A DNA stretch of 64,000 bases, from assembly GCA_963277665.1 (NCBI GenBank), contig OY728143.1:1117300110-1117364109 (forward strand). Direction: 5' to 3'. Below, piece by piece: positions 30,420-44,100 of this stretch (the stretch's first letter is position 1; the number at the start of each line of letters is the position of its first letter). The notes beneath the pieces were generated by a model, which did not search any database, was not told where the DNA came from, and worked only from the letters and a program-made list of their open reading frames with translations. The translations under genes were made by a program, and so were the position numbers. Source of the stretch: Viscum album. Lineage: Eukaryota; Streptophyta; Magnoliopsida; Santalales; Viscaceae.

Positions 30420-33400
30420 AAGTCTAATTAGTGCTTTTATTGATAGTCAGGGTTTATTTTGGAGTTAAGAACATGTGAGGTTTGAATGGGAATAGTATGG
30501 TAGTGGTAATACATAAGCCTAACATATGATGTAGACTAAGGAAAAATGATAAAAAAACAAATATTTGGCCCCACTATTATCTAAACCATGGAATTTGAAA
30601 ATATACTGAAAATTTTTAGGTGGAATCATAGCCACAAAAAGTTATAATAAATAATTAGGTACCTTCATCATTCCTTCATGTGTTTTTTTAATGATGTTTT
30701 TTATTTAATTATATGAATAAAAAACTATGTGATCTAGATCGAGGATTTGTCTTCTATTGGTGACCTTTGTTATAACCTCATGAACATAAAAATAAAAAAA
30801 CACACCCCAACTATGAAGTGTTCTTAACATGAATTAAAAATATGTGGATGAGTCATGGTATCCCAAAATGAAAAATATTGAGGATTTGTAAAAGGGTTAC
30901 ATAGATTTATATTCTTATGGTAATTTTTTTGTCTTGGTGTGGGAACATGTATGTAATAACACAAGGTTATGCAATCTTGATTTTTTATTGTGTAAGGAAT
31001 ATAATATGGTTGATGTTATGTGTTTTATATGTGTCCTAGGTTACGTGATAGTAGTTGGATGTAAAATAATAACAATAATTTAGGCTAAACCACTTAAATA
31101 AATTTCGATGAAGCATTAATGTTTCATCTCAAGTATTCTATAACCTATTTTTTCATTTCTAATTATTACACATATATTTTTAAAATATGAAACATTTTAT
31201 CCAATTTAAATTTTGTTTATAAATACTAGTGGAGCATTATTAAATATGCTATTATTTGATGTGATTAGTGATTCTTGATTTTTTTAGACTATGTGGTTTT
31301 AGTTAACATGTAAGTTAATATTCCATATGTTATATTATATTATCAACATGATTTATAAATTTTATTGAAGGATAAATTCTATTAATTAATTTATAAATAA
31401 TTAAATATTATTAGGCATTCTAAGTATGAAAATAATTTACAATTAAAGTATTTTTCATTAATAAAACCTATATCTTATTTTTCAATCATGCCTAAAATTT
31501 TTAGGATACATAATATATTGTGATATAAACTAAATCCTAATAATCCTACAATATATAATTGTTAAAAAGTATATGATAATGTGTAGGGTAAAATAATTAG
31601 GTAGTGCTAGGGAAATCCTTTCTAAATATTAAATGTGTTGGAAAGATTATCATCAGTAATTATGAAATTATATTCTTAAAATAATATTGTGGACGAAATA
31701 CGTATTTCTCTATGAACATTGAAAGTATTTATAAGAATATATAGTCTTTATTTAGAGAATGAACCATTTCATATATATTAAAAATATTTTAAACTTCAAA
31801 TCACTTTTAAGGTTTAAAAATGTTAGTACAAACTCAAGTATGATAGTATGTTAATGATGTTTTAATTAAGTGTTTAACTAAAAGAATATTATCATAAGTA
31901 GTAATAACAATCCTATATGTTAAAAATATATGAAAAGAATCATGGAAGTTATGTTTTTTAAATTTTCTCAGTATGTTAAATTTTATGAATAATTATTTAA
32001 AGGGTTTTTTGGTAAGAATATATATGGTTTTGTTATAGATTTTTTATTATGATAAAATGTCTCATTATTAGAAATAAATAATTAAGGAAATCATTAATTC
32101 GAAAGTGACTAGTATGAATTTTTAATATAATATTAAATAATTAGATTAGGTAATTTAGAATAATTTTACTTATGTATAATTATGTTTAAAATTATATTAT
32201 TGAGGATTCCAAGAATAATGTATATGATTGTAGAATTTGTATATTTTAAATTATTTTTTGAAAACATGCCTAATAATTAAATGTTCCTATGTTATTTTTT
32301 ATTGAAATTATTTTATTTATTTTTCTAAGAATCTTTTGTGAAGATTATGTCATGTTAAAATATAGAAATAAATATATGTTATTTTAAATACAATATACAA
32401 GTATGTTTACCTAATAATGAGATTATTAATGAATGTTTTATATTATGTTAAATATAATGCATAAAGATAAAGAATTTGAAGGCTTGATTTCAATAATTAA
32501 TTCCATGTTATAATATTATTACAAAAATTCAAGGTATGATGGTTTACATAAAATATGAGTAAATTAATTATGTTTTATTGATGACATATTTATTAATGAT
32601 TGATTTCCTCGAGGTTTTAATGTATTTTGATGGAAAATTATTTTGAATGATTTAAAATCATTGAGAATAAGGCTATTTGTTATGACATGTTGACCTAATA
32701 AATTTTATTACATTATGTTTTATTCCTATTTTCTAAAATTATTTTTAGGAATTTGGTTTTGATGGTTTTCCTTACTACCATGTTTTCTATTGTTTCTATG
32801 AATAGATTGATGAATCACTACTCCAGAATATGAAAATAATTTAAATATGGTAATGGAAAATGGTTGTTTCTAAAATTTAGTGGTGGTTGATGGTTATACC
32901 TTATTTATGGATTTCTATTATTAGTTGTGTTTCTCTATACATGGTTGTTTTAATTTCCATACTTTGTTTTATGTGAGCATAGAAGGGAGTTTTCATATAT
33001 CTGTATCATTCATCGTGGAGTAAGTTTATGTAGATAGGGGAAACCTCCCCCATTGGGATATGTTATTTTCATGACATGTTTTAAACCCATGTAGGTGAGA
33101 TAAATCAATCAGAAGAGGATAATATCATGATGTTTTGGTAGGGTTTCCAATATTTAAATGCTTGTATCTACTATATTATATGGATTATTTTCCTTATTTG
33201 GTTTTAGTTGGAACTTTTATGTCCATTCATAAGTCTTTATATATGTTGATAAGTGGGGTTGTTGTCAGTTTCCTTGTTAGAGGAAAGGATTCGTGATTGT
33301 TATTGTGGTAGTGATGTATGGGTCGTCGTGAGGTAGAGATGTTTGAAAGGAGTACTTTTTAGTTGATATATTTCATTTTGAATGTTATTATCCATTATAA

Positions 33401-36339
33401 TGATTTATTTTCATTATTTGGATTATGATAACTTGGTTATTTTTTGATGTAAATATAAATTTTCAAGACATTCTCATGATGTTGGATGTGGACAAGAGAA
33501 GGATAAATCTTGGGATAGTACCTTGTTGAAATTTCTGCTGCAGGATGTTTTAATGTTTTTAGTATCTCTTCATGTCTTAATTTAAAATATTATCTAGAGT
33601 AAATTCATGTTTCATTTAGATTAGTATGATGATGGATTGATTTTGTGTAACTTTGGAAGTTGGATTGTTTTGTAAATCGGCTTAGAAATAGTGGGGGGAC
33701 AAAGTATGGTAGCCCTAGGGAGGTGTCTTGGGAGGAATTCCATATTGTATTATAAGTTGATTTATTTTCCCAAGTAACAATGTGTGATCATATTAAGAAG
33801 CATCCAGAGAATCATTATGTATGAGAGTGCCAATATTTTTTTGACTATTAATTAGATCAAATAAATAGGTTCTCGTGCTCCAAGCCTGATGCACAAGGGA
33901 GTGAAGAGTATATTCAGACCTCCTTAAGGATGGATATTTAACAATCACTCATGTCACTTCAGTTGTGATGTAGTGAGAGACCAAATATAGATCATAGAGA
34001 AGGGAATATCTATAGTTGGGTGTTCTTTTAAGAAATATCCTCATATAGATTATATGTTCAAGATTAAAGAAATATGTTGCATGTCTCATTGTGTATAGAG
34101 GCAGAGAGTTTGGTGACCTTCTAGTGTTATAGTGCAGTTTTGAGATCTACTGTTAAGTATCTCAAGGTTTTTGATATCTTCATAGTTGAGTTGATTACAA
34201 TTTAATGTTTTGGTAAATTTTTAGTATGATTATCCCAAGATTCTATGGGTCTCTCAATCTTTAGTGAATAGTTATCTATGGAAATTCTTTTGGGTAAGTC
34301 CACTCTATTCAATGAGACCATTATGGAACCTTTAAAACTCATTATTAATTCATTTTTATTTGATAATTTTTAAATGAAATGAATTTTTTTCAATTAAAAT
34401 ATTTAGAAATGACTTTTAAATGTTTTAAAATAATTATTAAATGTCTTTTTCAAAAGGTAATAATGATTTAAACACAGTAAAAGGTGGAATGAATAGTTAG
34501 TAGAAGTGGTTGATGATGTTCTTAACTACTTTAGTTGGTGATATTCTTGTTAGATATGTATCATTAACGGTGGTATGGTTATATAGGTGTCATTATTTCT
34601 AATGGATTCATGGTCAGCCTTTCTTTTATAGTGTTCATAATGAATTTTAAAATTTATGGGGTATGGATTCCCACTTATTTTGTCTATTGGATTCAATATC
34701 ACCTTACCCAAGTTTTATTTTGATTCCCTAGGATGGGATTAATTTGATAGATATATAATGTAATGGTTGGTTCCTTTATGACTATTACTTTGTTAGTTTT
34801 AGATTTTGGGGTTCCAAGAGTGAGTTTTGTAGTTTTAGGGAGGAGCATTAGAGTGTTCTGATCATTGTATTGACTATAAAACCATATTTTTAGGAATAGT
34901 TGAGGTCATGGTCCTATAAGATTGAGTTTAGTGTATTCTGTTGTTGTCATGGTTGGTCATTTCGGTGTTTTGTGAACCATGTGTAGTGAAACACTATGGT
35001 GGAAGGAATTTTGGATGTTGAGTCTCCCTATGTTAAATAGGGAGTATATTATTTCTTATTATATGGAATAGTTCTTGGTTGAGTCTAGAGATTTCCCTTT
35101 TGTGAAATGAGGAATCTTGGTGTGACAACATCATTGTCTTGAGATTGGTGTCTTAAATATGCTAGGAATTGTTACAAACACCATGGAGATGGCCATGGAT
35201 CTGGTAAAAGTTGTTTAATACATATTTTAAAGGAGTGATATTATTGGGAATCAAGAGCCTTGAATCCCAAATCCCGCATTGACTAAGACCATCACAACGA
35301 GGTGAATTCTTACATGCTCGGGCGTGGGTTTACCAAGTTTCACTTTAAATAGGGATTCAACCATTATTTCTTAATTGACTTATTTTAGTTATATTGAGCA
35401 TTGAAATATCCTTTGATCCTTCCTAGGAGTTATTAGTCATAAATTTTAGGATCTTTACCCTTCTTGATTCAAATATTGTATTCTTGTATGGTTGTGTTTG
35501 ATTTCTTTATATTCGAGGGTTTATTGGGTTTCATATAGTATGGATTGGATGTACCGGTCAACCCTTTATTCCTCATCTCATCAAATTCATAGAGGAAGTG
35601 AATATCTAATTGAGGTCAGGATCTTTTACCTTGTCTTATGTCTTATGGAATAATATTATTTAATAGATTGTGTGATCCTCTTCCTTGAATTTAGTTTCAA
35701 AATGATAATATGTGTTTATTCTTGTTTATTTGGAAGGTGTGCATCATATAAGAAATATGGATAATGAATGAATGAATATAACAAACATAGTAATTTGGAT
35801 TGAAATAGAATTTAAATTGGATGGGTTTTTTCATATGGTTTATCATTTTCATTATATTTTCCATGAGTTAGTTCATATTTATTGATGTGGTTCCGTGGAG
35901 ATTTCCCTCTTATTGTTGTTGTCACCTATGAACTTTTACACCACCAAAATTGTATAATTACAAAAATCTAATAAATAATTAAAGGGGAGACTAAAAATAA
36001 TTTATGATCTGATATGGCTGATATTAATTTTCTTTATTCTTAGAGTATTTTGGTAGGGTTTTTCAATGATTATTGTTAAAATGTGTTCATGGGTTAAAAT
36101 AGAAAATAAAAAAATGAATTCTTGAATTTTTTTCATGAGGAATGTATAATTTTTGAATGGATGTAGAAATATAGTGGGTTTCAATAGATTGATAATGATT
36201 TTAAAATGAATGGTTCAATGATGTTTTGGAATTATTTTATGACCAACATAATGAATTTAATAAAGAAAAAAATTGAAATTGTTTGTGGTGAATTAATGGA
36301 ACTCGTGATGTTGTTTCTTGGATGGTTATTCCCCACATA
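30420..36339. other. AT-rich tract between two LTR-like segments, no gene
   Basis: This 5.9-kb stretch lies between two related LTR-like segments, so it could be the remains of an internal region, but no gag, protease, RT or integrase motif can be read in any frame. Only short frames occur. The content is unassigned. Confidence 0.4.
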
Positions 36340-37401
36340 ATATCAGGTCATCGTGATTTAGTGATAATATTTTGGTGTATGATATATGGTTTGGGTTGTG
36401 GTATATGATTTATGGTTGGGTCTTGAGTATATGATTTATGGTTGGTGTCATGGTTTATAATTTATGGTTGGGTTCATGGTTTATAATGTATGGTTGGGGC
36501 CGTGATTCATGTGATTTATGGTTGGGGCTGTGATTGATGCTTAATGGTGGGGTGTATACATGGAAGGAAGAGGGAACAAGGTTAATGTACTTCATTTTTA
36601 CATTACAATAGAAAATATTCATCTAAAAGTGGAAATGTAGATATGAAATTGGTTTCTAATATTTTCCTTGTGCCGTGTCACATTCGGACAGGATGTCCTA
36701 CTGGGAAGCTCCTACATAGGGGGTTCAATGTATCTTTTGATAGCAAGGTCAAATTATGAAATATATAATCACAAAGTAAGATATATTGTGTTATTGTAAA
36801 GGTTCATTAATTTCGGGACATGTTATGTGCTTCTTGAGAGTCATAGATTGGTGGTTGGTAAATTATGGTAACAATTGACTTTATTGATGTGCATGTTGAT
36901 TATGATTAGATATCTTATTTGATATTTTTTCTACTACATTTCATGGTTGATTAATATGAATGTTTATTATTTAATATTATTACACATGGATGCTCACCTA
37001 ATTAGAAGGATGATCTTACTGAGTACTCCCAAGTGCTCACCCCATCACATTCTGCATTTGTAGGATATTTATATCACTAGTGTTTGAGATCTTATATTTT
37101 GGTAGCTGGAGTGGAGTATCAAATCATATTCTTGCATTATTTGAATTTATTTCATTTTTTCGGGTAGTATCATTTGTGATTGGGTAATGGTATACCATCC
37201 GGTTATTATATGGTGATTGATTGGGGGTCTTGTTGATATATTCCTATTAAATTATAGTTTAATGCCTCCCATATAAATATTTTATTCCCTAGATTCTAGT
37301 TGTGAACTTAGGGACTATTTTAAGTGATCATCGAGGGACATGATCTTGCTTCCCCTATTTTCGGCTCTGGAGGGGTAATTTTTGGGGAGGGGTTGTGACA
37401 T
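36340..37401 (+). repeat. LTR-like segment B (decayed gypsy LTR)
   Basis: It is related to segment A and ends GGGGAGGGGTTGTGACA at 37401. The following TTATCAAATGCTTTA is weakly like a tRNA-Met primer site, which would make this a 5' LTR on the plus strand. It contains TACTCCCAAGTGCTCACCCC, a motif common in gypsy LTRs. The left end is approximate. Confidence 0.5.
36378..36535. repeat. Minisatellite of ~26-bp units in LTR-like segment B
   Basis: About five or six units of the form ATGATTTATGGTTGGG plus roughly ten variable bases follow each other. Segment A has only about two such units, so copy number differs between the related LTRs. Confidence 0.65.
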
Positions 37402-39940
37402 TATCAAATGCTTTAATATTGTTTTCTAGGGTGTATAAAAAGTTCCTAGAACATTTTTAGTGTATGAAAAATTTTATCTATGTGTTAGATAATTTTTTAA
37501 AGTAGGAATGAATTATAAAGATGGTATCCACTAAATTTTATTCTATGTATAGGAGTTTCAACAAAAATTATACAATATTATTCATGATGCTTTTGAATTC
37601 CATGTACTATAATTTGAATACAAAATAAGGATATTTGATGTTACCTATATCCATCATCCACTGATAGATATAAGTGTTCATGTAAGTATGGTTTTATCAA
37701 AATACCTTTATTTTAATTGTGATGTGTTTTATGAATTATGTTGTCCTTTTGTACATGTTATTAACTTATGTTATTATATTCACATATCATGAGATCATTT
37801 TATGGACCCAATGCATTGTCTGTAGAAAATTATAGAATTCTAAATTACTTTATGGATTCCTATAGGGGTGTATAAGAGTTTTTGTTTCTCATTATATAAG
37901 AATTATATCATTAATAAAATATAGTGTTCACCCATGAGGATAGATAAGGTTGAGTCACATTTCAAATGAAATAAAACTTCTTGGTGACTATGGATCGATA
38001 TTGAAATGTTTAATATATCAACAAAAAGCTCAAAAAAAGTAACTTCCAATGAGATTATGAATATCTTCATTAAATGAACCTATTTGATGTGTCATTATAA
38101 GCACTTCGTTGTATTTTCATGGATCCCTTTTTAAACACCTTTCTTAATGGTCATACTAATGAAATATTTTTTTGGGTTGTATTTCATAAATGTATTTATT
38201 AGAACCCATAAGTATTTTTATCTACACTAATGTAAATCTTACTCATACATATGGATGGATACTTCCTTTCATCTCATGAGACTCATATCATAGCTAATAT
38301 ACAGGATATTTATGATACTCGATAACTTTTCATTCATATATTACACCACTGTCAACATGATGGAGATCTATTGGCCATTTTTCCTTACCCATGCCTCATA
38401 AGTTTTTGTGGGGCTTCTATGTTTGACTTCACCACTTTTGATCATCATCTGGCCATAAAACATGTAGATTGGTGGTGGTCATAGACACACATATTTTATA
38501 TTACACATAGAGATATAACAATCACACTAGAGTACATATCCTTTATACTGGGTATGCCCATTCATAGAAATGATGTTATAGGATCCATATCATAAGATTG
38601 AGAATCTTTTTTCCATCATCTACTTGGTGTACTGATTATTGGAGGGGTTGTTACCCAGGGAAGTAGATAGAGGATTTCATGACCGAAAGACCACTTCATA
38701 TCATTACTTGACCATGATGAAGTGGTCACCATTATCTGGTGCATGCATGCTTATAAGTTTTAACTCCATAGTGATATGATGTAAACTAATCAGTATAAAT
38801 GATATGGGCACTTTATGTACATTCTATTTTTAGAGAATTTATATAGACCATCTACATATAATTAGGGTTTATCTATATTATTATACACTTATAGGGACCA
38901 CTATACTACATTTCAATCAATGAGAAAATGGATCAGGGGATGTGTTTTTTATACATGTGGGAATGTGATCATTTCACTCAAACTAATCTACAATTTATTA
39001 GCATTTCATATATTGTTATCGTAGGATTGTTTTTAGAGATACCAGTATATTAAATTTATTATTTCATACTAAATTATTGAATTTCCATTTATGACCATTA
39101 ACTATCATCATATTACACTATTTGATATGTGAAGTTAGGCTCATTGACATTTTTATACATTGAGGGACAATTTACATTTCTTTCCTCTTATTTTCGATAG
39201 CCTCATCCAAGATGACGTATGAAAAAACTTTTCATATTTTTTTAATATATGTTTACAAATATAATATTTGCTTATATTTTTCTATGTCCTTGAATTGTGA
39301 GTTTAATTGATCTCATGGAATGGAGATTCCATTACATCGCATCCTCTATACTCCACATAAGTTATCAACTATCATGGAGTGGTAGAGAAAGTATTTTACA
39401 TCCATAGTATTGAGTGTCACCATCCTGATCTAATGATAAGATAGTTTTAATTAGTTTTTTGTATTCCACTTTAACATTTAAATGATTCAATTTTATATTA
39501 TGTGAAGTTCACTGGGTGGTATAACACTAATTGGGAGTAGTATCATGCAATGTACATCGAGTATTGGGATTGATGTTCATATCATAGTATATTTCTATAG
39601 GGTGAGCCCATAGTTTTCCTACACCTGTTTGATCAAGGTGAATATGATAATTGGTATATAAAATAAACCATTATGTACCTTACACATCATGGTACATGCA
39701 TCTATGAATTTTTATGCACATCAAATTTTATTTTCCATTTTATTTTAAATATTGTATAAACTTCAATCTTATACAACTCATTGAAGTAGAGAACTGGGCA
39801 AGATGATCAATGGTCCTTGGCAGGAGGAAGTTTTCAAATTAGAGGTCCTTCATTGTGATATCATGGAAATAATTGAGCTTCTTAATACCCTATATAATAT
39901 TATGTATGATGAGGATCCATATACATATCAACAACCACAT
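37402..39940. other. AT-rich tract without genes
   Basis: No frame over 60 codons and no transposon domain is visible. If segment B is a 5' LTR this would be its internal region, but nothing supports that beyond the adjacent primer-like bases. Confidence 0.4.
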
Positions 39941-40731
39941 TGTAACAACCCATGTTCTTATAAAATAATTTGTTTTTATTCTTAAATAAAATAGTAAAAT
40001 TCATTATAAATGTATAACAAAATATGTGGTACTTATAAAAATTAAAAACTATATACTATTAGAATAATAACTTCACATGTGAGTGTATAAATAAAATTTT
40101 TGTATCTTATAAGTGAAAATATGATATATTTATATCATGGAATAATTAAATAAATGTATTGAAAGGATAAATTAAGTGTTTGTATTTTTGTGAAACATAA
40201 ATTTTTATTTACAATTTTATAATTAATACAGTGATTTAAAAGAAAATTTATCTTCATAAAATAGATTCATAAATTAATATTTTGTTTTCTTATGATTAAA
40301 AGATAATTTTACAAGTCATTAATTAATTTTTCAATGTTTTATAAAATTACTTATAATTGTAAAATTGATATTTTTTGAATAAATGATTATTTTAATTAAA
40401 AATATAATTTATCATATTTATAAAAATTATCTTCATAAAATGGAGTTAATTTTTAAATTCTATATGTTGAAAAAATAGTTAGGGTGAATTTTTGGGATTT
40501 TTCAAAAAAACCTGAATTTTTGGTGAATAATGAAATACAGTAATTTATAGTAGATAACAATATAATTTAAATAGGATTTTTATTGATTCATTAATGATTT
40601 TAGAACCATAATATCAAAATATAATTCTATATTTAGTGTATTTATTCTTGGGAATCAAAACTATTCATATTCTTGAGCCAAAATAATAAACTAATGAATA
40701 CAAAAAATAAAAAAGCAACCCTCTCCCCCAC

Positions 40732-40739
40732 TATAAATA
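40732..40739 (+). promoter_or_regulatory. LTR TATA box of the chromovirus-like element
   Basis: CACTATAAATACAACCCC is a good plant TATA context about 790 bp into the LTR. Downstream is CT-rich sequence and, at about 40907, GAGGTAAAAT, a possible splice donor. Confidence 0.6.
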
Positions 40740-41163
40740 CAACCCCTCGCCGCGTCTTCTACTCACACATAAAAAGCATTATATATTGTCTAATTTCTAC
40801 CCAATCACCTTACCAGACCTCTTATCCACGTCTAATACCTACTGGTTTCACCAAAATACCGAAATCAAGTGACTTAAAGAGGTTCTCAAGGAGACATCAT
40901 TAGAGAGGTAAAATCCTCCTTTCTCTTCTAAATTCTTTCTTCCTTTAATTGTTTATTTCATTCTTATCCTATCCTAACCTCCCATATATAAAGTGAAAAG
41001 ATAAATATAGTGTCTTAAATATACAAGAATTTTATTATGTTAGTAGAATGTCTATCATCAAACCTCTCCTCTTTTCATCTTATTCTAGAAAATGAAAACA
41101 TCATCCATGACGTGTCGATTCACCACCTTCATATAAGATGAGTTTTCATTTTACATTACCACC

Positions 41164-41168
41164 ATAAA
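41164..41168. repeat. Target-site duplication of the non-autonomous element, left (ATAAA)
   Basis: ATAAA at 41164-41168 matches 52768-52772 just outside the other LTR. The word is AT-rich and alone would be weak evidence, but it fits the LTR borders set by PBS and PPT. Confidence 0.7.
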
Positions 41169-44100
41169 TATAAGGCCCTAGCCTTAAACATTACTTAATC
41201 TTGAGTTATTTCAAGAATACACAGTGAGGATCTTTTCAGGTTTAGATTTTTAGATAATTAGACCATAAAACATGCATTACATCCCACATTTAAACAAAGT
41301 GGTTACAAAAAAAAGATAGCATTCATTTTTCCCATCAACAGAAACATATTGAAAATAAAACATGGATTCTTTCTTTACACTTCCTTGACACTATCATCTT
41401 ATCATGTACCTTTCCCTTGACCTGGGAAAAACATTTCAAAAACTTGGGATGAGCACAAAAAGCTTAGTAAGGGTTATAAAAATATGGAAAGGAAACGTGA
41501 GTTCATATATACATAATAATGGAATCATACATTACACATAAAACATAGGCATTTCATCATATCATGAATAAATCATAGAAACCATAAGACATAAAGGTAA
41601 CTTGAGGCATTCATAACATTATTATGTAGGGAGTAACCCTCTTGGTTACGTTTGGAATACCCATCACAGTATATTCCCTAAATCTCTTCGGAGAAACTTT
41701 AACGTTTCACTCCTTAGCGTTACCCAATGCATTGGAGAGCTATATCGGGCTCACCCACCCTTAGTTTATCACGGAACCACCCATCTTCATAACAATTCCC
41801 AAGAACCATAACATAATCGTATCACATAAAACATGCATAAAGGAAACATAACATTTCTACATTTCAATCACAAGATATCAATAACACAGTGATATAATAA
41901 AAACATTATCAAAACCATTTTAAATACCAAAATAAAAGTAAAGTAAAACATGGTATTTATTTTTCTTTAAAAAAAGGTATGGCTTGTAGAGGAAGCCGAA
42001 ACTCAAATAATGGTCACGGCAGCGGAGAAGTCGTTGTCGCCGCATACATACGACAAAAACATTCCCTTTTGTCGTTTAGTAAAACTCTTTGTATAAAAAG
42101 ATTCCTTTTTGATAAACATAAAAGTCAAAGGCGTTTATACACCGTATAAAAGTAGGTTGTGTATAAAACAAAATATTCCTCAATGAAAGGAGATTGAGAC
42201 GAAGTCCCATACAAAGACGGTATCCTTGGATTAAGGATAAATCAATTACATAATTATGTGTGACAAATGAATACACCAAATATAAGTGGATATTAATTAC
42301 AAAACAATCAGAGGACATTCATACATATTCATAGAACGGCATATTCAAGGAGTACAAGTTTATCCCAAAGAATCAAATTGGGTTAAGAAGTTTCCTTGCA
42401 AAAATTCAACAGCCTAACAGCGTCACTTAAAAAATCAGAAAAAGAGTTTATGAGAGATAAAAAGGGTATCTCATCACTTGGACATAAAATTTACATCAAT
42501 AAGGATATATAAGAACATATCCCAACATAATAGTATGTTAATTAAAATACATAACAAAATAAGTCTTTTAAAAGAGGATGGTGAAAGGTTCCCTTACCGA
42601 CTTGGGTAACTTTCGAAACATACACCCCATTGAAGAAGGGGCATGCAATGAATATGTAAATACCCATAAATGAAATTATATTAAACAAAGAGTATAATAA
42701 TGGGGAGTACATACACCAATCAAAGTAAATTGTGGAAAATGTAGCATAAATCTCACGGGAATAAAAGTGAGATGAAAATCCCTTACGAAAACTCAGCAGC
42801 CTAACAGTGCCACTTAATACTTCCAAAAATGGATTTATGAGATCAAATAGGGTCTCTCGTAATATGAACAAAAAAATTATAGTATTATGAATATAAAAGA
42901 ACATACCAAACATAATAATTATGATATTATAAGAAATGACATAAAAGAGATTACTTAAAAAGAATGAGAGAGGTTGGATCTCTTACGAAAATTCGGCAGC
43001 CTAACGGCACCACTCAAAACTTCCAAAATGGATTGATGAGAGAAAATAGGGTCTCTCATCATATGAACATAAAATGTATAGTAGGATTAATATAAAATAA
43101 CATCCCAAACATAAGAAAGATGAGATTAAAAGTAATGACATAAAAGAGTGTACTTAAAAAGAAAGAGAGGGGTAGGATCCCTTACCTCGGGTCTGACTTG
43201 ACTCGATCGTTCTTTAACGTCCTGAATAATAAACTTGAGTTAATTTCCACTTTCTTAAGAACCTTTTTCAAGTTCATTATTCCTTTTATATCACTTATTT
43301 CCATGTTATAAACATTATGTAATCATTTAAGTTAATAATGTTTGTTTTGTCGATATTTGGTTCTTAAGTCGAAAGTGGACTTCTTACAATTACATGTTGT
43401 TCGTGTGGTCAAAGGTTCATTATATCAAGAATGATATTCCCGATTTGGATATCATATATATCATATATATATCTAGAATATACATGTATTTATAATATTA
43501 CATAATCATTTAGAGGTAAGAAATGAAATGCACCGTTCATGGAGACGGTAAGTCGTACGTACGCATGAACACTACTTTCATTTCTATGTCATATTGATGG
43601 AATTAAAACCAAATGAGAGGTATATATATTTTAATTCCAAAATTATATTCATCATTTATATGTAACATACATCATATATAATAACTTTAAATCCATACTT
43701 TGTATATCCCACATATGGCATTAACGAATCAAATCACTTTGTGGGGGCGGTAGTCCGCACTTCCTAAAATGAAATTATCGTGTTTACCCACAATGGAAAC
43801 CATAAAGGTATGCCACAAAAGAAAAATACAGAAGCTTAAGGAAAACATAAACATATTATATATCATATATAAATATAGTGACATGTTAATGTCCACCTTT
43901 TAAGGTGTTAGAATAATATTGAACAATCATCGTTTCGTGAGGCAGAAATTCGCCATCCACGGAAACAGTATGTTCTTTAACCATTAGATGTAGGTGTGTG
44001 TAAGTGTAGCTAGAATACTTATTATAACAATATCCTAGTATATTTAATATACTGTAGTTGTTACAAAAGAAATGAATAAAAAGTTTTTGGGGGGTTGGAG

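Larger units (their letters stand above)
39941..41168 (+). repeat. 5' LTR of the chromovirus-like element, first part
   Basis: It begins TGTAACAACCC and includes a block (about 40485-40540) that matches, in opposite orientation, a block near 45050-45110 of the inserted element's LTR. A TATA box lies at 40732-40739, and a CT-rich stretch follows. It is cut at 41168 by the non-autonomous element. Confidence 0.65.
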
